Below the pieces are notes generated by a model that was not told the DNA's origin, made no database searches, and saw only the letters and a program-made list of their open reading frames with translations. From NCBI GenBank assembly GCA_049513455.1, contig JBEKWB010000015.1:6059-70058 (forward strand): a stretch of 64,000 nucleotides of DNA, given 5' to 3'. This document shows, piece by piece, positions 35,007 to 42,107 of this stretch. This DNA is from Bog-473 sp049513455. GTDB taxonomy: Bacteria; Actinomycetota; Acidimicrobiia; Acidimicrobiales; RAAP-2. Position 1 is the first letter of the stretch; every line of letters begins with the position of its first letter. The position numbers were made by a program, and so were the translations under genes.

Positions 35007-36152
35007 TCACTGCGGCCGGGCTCGTGGCAACCCCAGCCGGCGCTCGGCAATTATCTCGCGCATGACCTCGCTCACGCCGCCACCGATGAGGCGGACGGGG
35101 GAGTCGCGCAGGCAGTAGTTGAACCAGCCCCCTGACACCGTTCCCTCCTCCTCGAAGGGGATCACGGCGGCGGGGCCCACCATGGAGAAGAAGTCGGCTG
35201 CGGCCCGCGCATACGCTTCAGTTTCGAACAGCTTCGAACCCGGTCCCCAGCCCGGGTTCTTCTCTACGCCCGTGGCCGTCGCCCAGGCCGAGCGCTGGGC
35301 CAGCAGCGTGGCGACTTCGAGGTCGATGGCGGCCCGGGCGAGCCGCTCGCGGACGATCGGGTCATCGACCATCCGGTCGCCGTCGGGCGCCTCCGACCGT
35401 TCGGCCCAGAGGATGGCTTGGCGCACCAGTTCGTGCAGGTCGGTGCTCCCTTCGCCCGCCTGTTCGCGTGAGAGCGCAACTTTCATCACGTCCCAACCAC
35501 CGTCGACCTCGCCGATGCGGGCCGAGTCCGGTACGTGGACCTCGCGGTACAGGGTCATGTTCGTGTGGTGATAGGCCAGCGTGTGCAGCGGGCGCACCTC
35601 CACGCCGGGGGCATCGATCGGTACGAGGAACACCGTGAGGCCCTTGTGCTTGGGGGCGTCGGTGTTCGTGCGGGTGAGCAGGAAGACGTGCGTCGCATGC
35701 TGGGCGTTGCTGGTGTAGATCTTCTCCCCGTTGATCACCCAGTGGTCGCCCTGGCGGACGGCACGAGTGCGGGCCGCGGCGAGGTCCGAGCCTGCGTCCG
35801 GCTCGGTGAGTCCGAGGGCGATCAGGTAGTCGCCCTCGCGCATCCGGGGCGCCACCTCGGCTTTTTGTTGCTCCGTCCCGATCTGCTCCAGGGTCTCGGC
35901 GATCATCCGGGTGGGTGCGTGGGTGGTGAGTTCGATGCCTGCCTGTGCAGCCTCCTGGAAGAACGCGCTGGTCTCGTAGGCGTCCCGGTCGGCCAGATGC
36001 TCGCGCTGCCAGCGCAGGACGGCTCGAAAGAACTCCTTGTCGTGCGGACGTTCGAAGCGGCGGCTCCGCAACTCGTCGGGGTAGGCCTCGGCAAAGAAGG
36101 CCCGCACCTTGTCCCGGAAGTCGTCCGCCTGGGGCGGAACCGAGAACTCCAT
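35007..36152 (-). CDS. Acyl-CoA dehydrogenase (beta-type partner)
   Basis: A 381-residue ACAD with GLTEPDAGSDLAAA near 115, WVINGEKIYTSNAQHA near 137 and VPIDAPGVEVRPL near 180. The C-terminal FAD-contact motif is unusual (LIGGGVSEVMREIIAERRL) rather than YxGTSEIQR, so there is no Glu at the medium-chain ACAD catalytic position. It starts within the stop of the short ACAD upstream (TGATG), the same alpha/beta layout as 9481-11671. Expected to form a heterotetramer and dehydrogenate a bulky acyl-CoA, or, given the nearby APH-like kinases, to eliminate phosphate from a phosphoacyl-CoA (hypothesis). Confidence 0.87.
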   Translation of the reverse strand: MEFSVPPQADDFRDKVRAFFAEAYPDELRSRRFERPHDKEFFRAVLRWQREHLADRDAYETSAFFQEAAQAGIELTTHAPTRMIAETLEQIGTEQQKAEVAPRMREGDYLIALGLTEPDAGSDLAAARTRAVRQGDHWVINGEKIYTSNAQHATHVFLLTRTNTDAPKHKGLTVFLVPIDAPGVEVRPLHTLAYHHTNMTLYREVHVPDSARIGEVDGGWDVMKVALSREQAGEGSTDLHELVRQAILWAERSEAPDGDRMVDDPIVRERLARAAIDLEVATLLAQRSAWATATGVEKNPGWGPGSKLFETEAYARAAADFFSMVGPAAVIPFEEEGTVSGGWFNYCLRDSPVRLIGGGVSEVMREIIAERRLGLPRARPQ

Positions 36153-37159
36153 CAGCTGCTCCTCCGCTCACCGAACATCCTCGTCGACAACGTTGCGAGC
36201 TCGGAGCGGGGGTCGCCGAGAGCCAGCGGCCAGGCGGCGGCACGCCGGAAGTACAGCTGGATGTCGTGCTCGAGCGTGTAGCCGATCCCGCCGTGAAAAT
36301 GGAGGCACTCCGCGGTGACCCGCTGGGCCAGGCTCGTCGCGTACGAGTACGCCATTGAGGTGAGGCGCCCCGCGGCGTCATCGTCGCTGTCGATGGCCCA
36401 GGCCGCCTTGTGGACCAGAAAGCGGGCGCCGTCCAGGTCGTTGATCGAGTCGGCGAGGCGATGGGCCACGGTCTGGAACCAGCCGATCGGCACGCCGAAG
36501 GCCTTGCGCTCCTTCACGTAGGCCACCGTCATGCGGTGCGCTTCGCCGGCCAGCCCGACCAATGCCGCCGAGAGAAGAACCTTCCAGTCGTCGACGGCCA
36601 GCTCGAACACCGGGTGGGCTGGCGCGCCGGCGACCAGAACGGTCCGCCGGGTTCCCGGGTTTCTGGTGGCAATTGGGCTCGAGCCCAAGTTGCTGAGAAA
36701 TCCCTCACCCGGTACGCCGGCGAGGTCGGTGAGCACCAGCGTGTCATTGATGAGGGCGACGGCGCCGTCGGCCACCGCACCCGCGCCGAGGAGGCGCAGC
36801 GATCCATCGCGTTCTGCTGGTCGCAAGGCGATCGTCACGATCCCCGACTCGGGGAGGTCGATACCCGCCCGGTCAAGCGCGCGGGCAGCCGTCACCGCTT
36901 CGAGCAACGGCACCGGAGCGAGTCGCCGTCCGTATTCCTCGGCCACGACGATCAGCTGGCTCATCGTCGCCGGGGCACCGTCGGTCGCCCCGCTCGACGC
37001 CATGTCCGGTATGCCGAGGTCACCGAGGCGTCGCCAGAGCTCGGAACTGAAACCGACCGGCTCGGCGGCGCGCACCGCGGCCGACGTGGCGTGGTCGTCG
37101 AAAAGACGGCCGACGGCCGCCTGCAACTCGCTCTGGTCGTCCGTGAGTGAAAAGTCCAT
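36152..37159 (-). CDS. Acyl-CoA dehydrogenase-like subunit (short alpha-type)
   Basis: A 335-residue short ACAD, paralogous to 9481-10518: both share VAEEYGRRLAPVP-like, AYVKERKAFGVPIGWFQTVA and LHFHGGIGYTLEHDIQLYFR segments and lack the SEPxAGSD loop. ATG 37159 opens the family start MDFSLTDDQSEL; the much longer frame upstream crosses two regulatory sites and the divergent promoter region, and was rejected. First gene of a two-gene operon with 35007-36152. A CTGTACGGACAA site lies 35 bases upstream. Confidence 0.87.
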   Translation of the reverse strand: MDFSLTDDQSELQAAVGRLFDDHATSAAVRAAEPVGFSSELWRRLGDLGIPDMASSGATDGAPATMSQLIVVAEEYGRRLAPVPLLEAVTAARALDRAGIDLPESGIVTIALRPAERDGSLRLLGAGAVADGAVALINDTLVLTDLAGVPGEGFLSNLGSSPIATRNPGTRRTVLVAGAPAHPVFELAVDDWKVLLSAALVGLAGEAHRMTVAYVKERKAFGVPIGWFQTVAHRLADSINDLDGARFLVHKAAWAIDSDDDAAGRLTSMAYSYATSLAQRVTAECLHFHGGIGYTLEHDIQLYFRRAAAWPLALGDPRSELATLSTRMFGERRSS

Positions 37160-37193
37160 CGCCGCTCTTATTTCGGACTTGTCCTCGCGTGAG

Positions 37194-37205
37194 TTGTCCG
37201 TACAG
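37194..37205 (-). promoter_or_regulatory. TTGTnCGGACAA site c
   Basis: CTGTACGGACAACTCA on the minus strand, 34 bases before the short ACAD start at 37159. A partial copy (GGACTTGTCC) lies just inside at 37175-37184. Confidence 0.6.
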
Positions 37206-37283
37206 ATCGTGAAACTTATGCACTGTGCGCGCGCGGCGCAAGGACGCTGGGCTCCCTTGCCCATCCAGATGGCCGAAACTATG

Positions 37284-37295
37284 GTGTCCGTACAA
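37284..37295. promoter_or_regulatory. TTGTnCGGACAA site d
   Basis: GTGTCCGTACAACTGA on the plus strand (TTGTACGGACAC on the minus), 27 bases before the kinase gene at 37323. With site c it gives each of the two divergent operons its own copy. Confidence 0.6.
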
Positions 37296-37322
37296 CTGAT
37301 CTCCACGCGCAGACGAGGGACC

Positions 37323-38375
37323 ATGCCGATCGACGAACTCGCCCCTGCCCCCAACGATCTCAGTGAGGTGTTATCGCCGGCCTGGCTCAGCCGAGCGCTG
37401 CAGGGAGCCTTTCCCGGCGTGATCGTGGGTAACATCGAGGTAGTAGAGAGCCTCGAATCTACGGCGCGCAAGGTCCGCTTCACCGTCCGCTACACGGATA
37501 CCGGCGGGCAGGACGCGCCGACGGCCTTCTGCGTCAAAGGATATTTCAACCCCGAGTACGTGCAGTTCGGTTCTACCGGTATCCACGAGGTCCACTTCTA
37601 CGACCGCCTGGCGGGGCGCGTTCCCATCCAAGTGCCCACGGCGCGCTACACCGGCATTGATCCCGAGTCGCGGCACGGACTCGTCCTCATGGACGACATC
37701 GTGGCGAGGGGAGGGGAGTTCTTCGACCAGCTCGGCTGGTACGACTCCACCACGGTGCGGACGTCCGTGACGGAGCTGGCCGGCCTGCACGCACGATTCT
37801 GGGAGGACATGCTGGCGGACGAGGAGTGGCTGGCGCCGAAAATCCGCAGGTTCCCGGGCTACATCAGCGACGAAGTCCTGGACGACCTGCTCCGCGGCCC
37901 CCGGGCCGAGGGCCTCCCGGATTCGATGCGTGACGCGGCGCGGCTAAAGGCAGGGATGTTCGCTCTGGCGGATCGCTATGCGGGCAAGCCGCGTACGCTC
38001 TTGCACGCCGACCTCCACCTGGGCAACCTCTATCGTTCGGCTGACGGCCGCATCGGTTTCATCGACTGGCAGAACTACGAGTTCGGGCACTGGTCCATGG
38101 ACGTGGCCTACCATCTCGGCACCGCTCTGCGGCCGTCCGTGCGGGCCGAGAGCGAGCGGAGCCTGCTGGAGTACTACCTGGAGCAGCTGGCCGAGCGGGG
38201 AGGTCCGGTGCTGGCGCGCCACGAGGCGTGGGAGGACTACCGGGCCGCCCTTCTCTACGGATACTTCCTGTGGGGGATGACCCGCCGCGTCGAACCACAT
38301 ATCACGGAGCAGCTGACCCAACGCCTCGGTCGGGCAGTCCTCGACCACGACAGCCTCGAGGTCCTGGGTGTCTGA
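37323..38375 (+). CDS. APH-family phosphotransferase
   Basis: A 350-residue protein of the aminoglycoside-phosphotransferase/choline-kinase fold. The catalytic loop HADLHLGNLY (about 227-236) supplies Asp and Asn, and GFIDWQNYEFG (about 244) the magnesium-binding Asp; both are intact. In catabolic clusters this fold, for example LvaA in levulinate breakdown and the kinase domain of ACAD10/11, phosphorylates 4-hydroxyacyl-CoAs, after which an ACAD-type enzyme eliminates the phosphate. Antibiotic resistance is less likely in this context. ATG 37323 follows GAGGGA; an 8-base overlap joins it to the next kinase gene. Confidence 0.86.
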   Translation: MPIDELAPAPNDLSEVLSPAWLSRALQGAFPGVIVGNIEVVESLESTARKVRFTVRYTDTGGQDAPTAFCVKGYFNPEYVQFGSTGIHEVHFYDRLAGRVPIQVPTARYTGIDPESRHGLVLMDDIVARGGEFFDQLGWYDSTTVRTSVTELAGLHARFWEDMLADEEWLAPKIRRFPGYISDEVLDDLLRGPRAEGLPDSMRDAARLKAGMFALADRYAGKPRTLLHADLHLGNLYRSADGRIGFIDWQNYEFGHWSMDVAYHLGTALRPSVRAESERSLLEYYLEQLAERGGPVLARHEAWEDYRAALLYGYFLWGMTRRVEPHITEQLTQRLGRAVLDHDSLEVLGV

Positions 38376-39483
38376 CAGCCCCGGCGCTCCCGACTTCTCG
38401 CCACGCGCGTCTCCCCGGTTCGTCAAAGGACCACGCGATCCCGAAGAGACCCGCGTCGCCATCGAGCGGTGGTTGCGGGGTCGCCTACAGATGCCGGTTC
38501 AGGTCTCCGGCCTCGACATCCCCACCGGCGCCGGGGTGTCGAACGAGACCTTTTTGTTCCGGGCGCGCCGGGACGTGGACGGCCGCCCGATGGAGAGCGA
38601 GTACGTCCTGCGCCTCCACCCCTCGCCTGATTACCAGGTCTTCTTCGACCCGGAGTTCCGCATGCAGTTCGACCTGCTTAGTCGCCTCCGGGAGGTCAGT
38701 GACGTCCGGGTGCCCGAGGTGCATTGGTTCGAGGACGATCCTGCGACCTTCGGCCGGCCCTTCTTCGTGATGGAGCGCAAGTACGGGCGGGTCCCGGTGA
38801 GCATCCCGCTCTACAACCGTGAGGGCTTCCTGGTCGACGCAACACCCGCCCAGCGACGGCGGGCCTGGGAAGGTGCAATCGGACAGATGGCGGCCATCCA
38901 CTCCGTGCCCGTGACAGAAGTCGAGTTCCTCGACCGTCCGCAGTGGGGGGCAACCCCACTGGAGCAGCAATTGACCTACTGGCAGAAGGCCGCCGAGTGG
39001 GGACTGGAGGACCACTACCTCTCCCAGCTCGACGAGATGATCGCCTGGCTACGGGCGAACCAGCCGGAAGCGATCGAACGCGGACTCTCATGGGGGGACG
39101 CGCGTCTCGGTAATTTGATGTTCGACGAGAGTTTCGATGTCGCAGCCGTGCTGGACTGGGAGCAGGCGTCACTCATAGGGCCCACTGCCGACCTCGCCTG
39201 GTGGTTGTTCTTCGACGAGATGTTCAGCACCGGGCAGGGTGTCCCGCGGCTCGCCGGGATGGGCGACCGCGACGAGACGCTCGAATTGTGGAGTTCGTTG
39301 TCAGGCCGCATCCCCCACGACCTGCACTGGCACGAGGTCTTCGTCGGCTACAAAATGGCGAACCTGGCCATACGTACGACCGTTGTGCTGGCGTCCGCTC
39401 GCGGCGCCGCGCCGGTCACGACGCTCAACATCGTCAATGGTGCCCTCGGGCGCCTGGACCTTCAGCCGGTCGAGAGTCTCTGA
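38368..39483 (+). CDS. APH-family phosphotransferase (second, ACAD10/11-kinase-like)
   Basis: A 371-residue APH-fold protein. Catalytic loop LSWGDARLGNLMF (about 239-251) keeps the Asp and Asn although the usual His of HGD is Trp; VLDWEQASLIGPTADLAWWL (about 259) has the metal Asp. This type is the closest in pattern to the kinase domain of ACAD10/11 and to mycobacterial APH-like proteins such as Rv3168. Two different kinases translated in tandem suggest a heteromer or two substrates. The operon is divergent from an ACAD alpha/beta pair, the required partner type for phosphate elimination. Confidence 0.86.
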   Translation: MSDSPGAPDFSPRASPRFVKGPRDPEETRVAIERWLRGRLQMPVQVSGLDIPTGAGVSNETFLFRARRDVDGRPMESEYVLRLHPSPDYQVFFDPEFRMQFDLLSRLREVSDVRVPEVHWFEDDPATFGRPFFVMERKYGRVPVSIPLYNREGFLVDATPAQRRRAWEGAIGQMAAIHSVPVTEVEFLDRPQWGATPLEQQLTYWQKAAEWGLEDHYLSQLDEMIAWLRANQPEAIERGLSWGDARLGNLMFDESFDVAAVLDWEQASLIGPTADLAWWLFFDEMFSTGQGVPRLAGMGDRDETLELWSSLSGRIPHDLHWHEVFVGYKMANLAIRTTVVLASARGAAPVTTLNIVNGALGRLDLQPVESL

Positions 39484-39493
39484 AATCCCCTGC

Positions 39494-40897
39494 TCACAGC
39501 GAGTTTATCTGCGCCTGTTGCGCTGCGGTCAGTTGGACGAGACCCTTGGGATTGCAGTTCCAGATGGACTGGGTGGGCCGGGTGAGCGCCTTGTCGTAGA
39601 CGATCCCCTTGGCTTCCACCCTGAGCATGGCGAAACATGGAGAGGGCTGGGGGTCCTCGTTGGACAGCGTCAATCGTGCAATGGGCGCCTGAATGCCTCC
39701 GGCGTCCCAGTTCTTCGTGGCTGTGGCGTGGCTCAGGACGCAGGTCACCGTGAGGCTGCTGCCGCAGGCCGAAGCCGATTTGGCCCACAGGAGCCACCCC
39801 AGTGCCCCGACCTCATTATCGAAGTCGATGGTGTCGCCCTTGGCGTATTTGTGCATGATGGTGACGAGCTCCTCCGTCGAGGGATTCTGCGCAGCCATCG
39901 TGAGTGGCCAAAACCCCGTATAGATGTAGACCGGGGGCAGGCTGGGGTTCGCAGCCACGGCTTGCTGCGTCTCAGAGTCGGCGAATTGGGGCCCCAATAT
40001 GACGAAGGCGGGGTGGTACCCGGCCGTGGTCATCGCCTGGGCGAAGGGAGGGAAGTTGGAGGCGTCGGCCGGCCAGAGCGCCTGGACCCCCTTTTGCTGG
40101 TAGTCCTCGACGTAAGGTGCCCAGTTCTCGACCGAGACCGGGGGCTCGAGGAAGTCGACCACCTTCCAACCCTCAGCCTCCGCTCCGAACTCGTCCTTCG
40201 TCTCCTCCTGGAGGACCGACGGGGTGTCGGCGCCACCCATGCCGGCCAACGTGACCGCCTTCGGGTAGGCCCGGGCCAACGCAGCGAACCACCCTGCGGT
40301 AACCGAGTTCGTGTTGGTGCCCCCTGGGTCGACCTGGTCGGAGGCAAGAATCGATGCATTCGAGACGACATAGCCGGTGATCTGTCCCAGCCCGCACTTC
40401 TCACGGATCGGGACGGCTGACTCGTCGAGGGCCATGCCGCCGCCGACCGCCATGAAGTCGCTCTGGCAGGCCGCCGTTGCCTCTTGCGCCGCGTTGAACA
40501 GCGCCGCGTCGCGGTTGTCGATCACGATCTTACGCCCGTTGATGCCCCCCGCGGCGTTGCACCAGTCTGCGAACGCAGTGGCCTGCTGGACGAACTCCAC
40601 CTCGAGTCCCGGTTGGATGGTGTTCGCGGCGTCGTTGAACACGGCGATGTTGACGGTCTTATCGCCCACACCGCGCACCGAGGATGCACCGCCGGGTCCC
40701 GGTTCGCATATTTTGCCGACCCCGGGCCAGACGCCGTTCGAGGCGGCGCTCGACGCCAAAGTCCGGCTGGCCGACGTCGCCGCGCCAGCGGTGGTGGACG
40801 CCACGGCCACGAACGTCGCAGTGGCGGTGATGGTGGCCATGGCTATCTGCAGCACCGACCTTCGAAGTTTGCGTAACCCAGTGCAGGACAATTTCAC
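39494..40897 (-). CDS. Secreted ABC-type substrate-binding protein (orphan, copy 2)
   Basis: A 467-residue binding protein, paralogue of 26234-27613. It has a basic start, hydrophobic signal (VLQIAMATITATATFVAVAS) and an Ala/Ser-rich cleavage zone, no lipobox, and the same eight Cys positions. The mature N-terminal part (from GVWPGVGKICEPGPGG on) is almost identical in the two copies, while the C-terminal third differs more, which points to recent duplication with diverging ligand use. GTG 40897 follows AAAGGGGAGGG. Lies 44 bases after the crotonase gene at 40942 on the same strand, hence likely driven from site e. No transporter membrane genes nearby. Confidence 0.86.
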   Translation of the reverse strand: MKLSCTGLRKLRRSVLQIAMATITATATFVAVASTTAGAATSASRTLASSAASNGVWPGVGKICEPGPGGASSVRGVGDKTVNIAVFNDAANTIQPGLEVEFVQQATAFADWCNAAGGINGRKIVIDNRDAALFNAAQEATAACQSDFMAVGGGMALDESAVPIREKCGLGQITGYVVSNASILASDQVDPGGTNTNSVTAGWFAALARAYPKAVTLAGMGGADTPSVLQEETKDEFGAEAEGWKVVDFLEPPVSVENWAPYVEDYQQKGVQALWPADASNFPPFAQAMTTAGYHPAFVILGPQFADSETQQAVAANPSLPPVYIYTGFWPLTMAAQNPSTEELVTIMHKYAKGDTIDFDNEVGALGWLLWAKSASACGSSLTVTCVLSHATATKNWDAGGIQAPIARLTLSNEDPQPSPCFAMLRVEAKGIVYDKALTRPTQSIWNCNPKGLVQLTAAQQAQINSL

Positions 40898-40941
40898 ACC
40901 CTCCCCTTTGAATCGGATCGCTCACCTATGGCCGGTCGGCC

Positions 40942-41859
40942 TCAGAATCCCATCTCTGACCACTGCCGCTGGATCTCGTTCAGTGCCTCTCGCACGCTGC
41001 TCTTGTTGCGTTCGCGCATGAAATTGAACTCGTCATCGCGCCAGACGACGTTGGTGAACAAGGGATGGGCGATGCTCGTCCAGGTGTCATAGGCCGTGAT
41101 GCCGAGTAGCTCATAGAAGAGCTGCATGGAGCGGCGGCCCAGCATCAGGTTGTCTGTGGAGTGCCACGCCACCATGCGCGCATAGCGGAGTGCTTCGTCC
41201 ATCAGCTGCTCGGGAGGGACCACCGAGTCGACGACTCCCCATTGTTCGAGCTGGTCGGCCGTGAAAAGCCGGCCGGTCAGCAGCATCGACCGCGCCCGGT
41301 TGGGGCCCAGCTTCAGTGCGAGGAGCGGCCACCCCGGTGAGAAACCGGCAAATCCGATCCTCGACTCCGGCTCCCCGAAACGGGCCCCGGCGCCCGCGAC
41401 GATCAGGTCGGATGAAATGGCGAAGTGAAAGCCCGCGGCGACACAGGGCCCGTTCACCGCGGCGATGACCGTCTTGTCACACTTGAGAAGGTTCGGCGCA
41501 CCGAACGACGCCATACGCATCCGTCGCGACTGCGGCAACCTCTCGCCCGGTTTGAGTCCGGCGTCCTCGACGGGCGTCCGTCGCAGGTCCACCCCGGCGC
41601 AGAACGAGTCGCCGGCACCGGTCAGGACGATCACCTTGATGTCGTCATCGTCCTCGGCTCGCTCGACCTTGCGCCGCAGCTCTAAGAAACTGTCGGGCGC
41701 CAGCATCGCGTTGCGCCGCTCCGGGCGGTTCAGCGTGATCACCGCGATGTGGGAATCGACTTTCTCGTACAGCACGAGGTCGTCGATCTGTTCTGCAGTG
41801 AGGTTGGTGAGGCCGGCGTCCTGCGGCCGTCCGGGCGAATCCGGCTTGCTCTCCGTCAC
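40942..41859 (-). CDS. Enoyl-CoA hydratase/isomerase-family protein
   Basis: A 305-residue crotonase-fold protein, longer than usual by N- and C-terminal extensions. It has GAGDSFCAGVDLRRT near 100, NGPCVAAGFHFAISSD near 145 and ARFGEPESRIGFAGFSPG near 170; the second site keeps Glu after Pro, the first has His. GTG 41859 follows a GGGGGA site; the longer frame would translate the regulatory site at 41917-41928. First gene of an operon with the second binding protein. May be a hydratase or isomerase of the pathway. Confidence 0.86.
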   Translation of the reverse strand: MTESKPDSPGRPQDAGLTNLTAEQIDDLVLYEKVDSHIAVITLNRPERRNAMLAPDSFLELRRKVERAEDDDDIKVIVLTGAGDSFCAGVDLRRTPVEDAGLKPGERLPQSRRMRMASFGAPNLLKCDKTVIAAVNGPCVAAGFHFAISSDLIVAGAGARFGEPESRIGFAGFSPGWPLLALKLGPNRARSMLLTGRLFTADQLEQWGVVDSVVPPEQLMDEALRYARMVAWHSTDNLMLGRRSMQLFYELLGITAYDTWTSIAHPLFTNVVWRDDEFNFMRERNKSSVREALNEIQRQWSEMGF

Positions 41860-41916
41860 GGTAGGTCCCCCATCGTCGGGCGAGGGTCTCGGCGAGCCGA
41901 GCGGATCGCCGTCAAT

Positions 41917-41928
41917 CTGTCCGGACAA
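41917..41928. promoter_or_regulatory. TTGTnCGGACAA site e
   Basis: CTGTCCGGACAATAAC on plus (TTGTCCGGACAG on minus). Perfect 10-bp palindrome TGTCCGGACA, 57 bases before the crotonase start at 41859. Confidence 0.65.
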
Positions 41929-42057
41929 TAACACGCCGGCATCGCCCAAAGTCCATGCGTCGCTTCATCATCCTTGCGCTGAGCAGCGAGCTGTCGTGCC
42001 ACGCGCAGGGTGGTGATGACCGCGCGGTCTGCCGGCCCAGTCGTCAAGCGACTTTGC

Positions 42058-42084
42058 GTCCGGACGTCCTGCTGACTCTAGAAT
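42058..42084 (+). promoter_or_regulatory. Weak site l and -10 box of the synthetase gene
   Basis: GTCCGGAC (42058-42065) is the palindromic core of the recurring site but with GC...GT flanks instead of TT...AA. Fourteen bases on, TAGAAT (42079-42084) is a good -10 box, 23 bases before the GTG at 42108. Confidence 0.4.
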
Positions 42085-42107
42085 ACTAGGGAAAAGGGGA
42101 GGAAGCA

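Noticed and set aside
36531..37322. N-terminal extension of the first APH-like kinase
   Set aside because: It would be antisense to the short ACAD gene and cross two regulatory sites; ATG 37323 has a ribosome site and a sensible start.
37323..39483. Aminoglycoside resistance genes
   Set aside because: The APH fold is present, but the context is CoA-ester catabolism and the second protein resembles the ACAD10/11 kinase domain rather than resistance enzymes.
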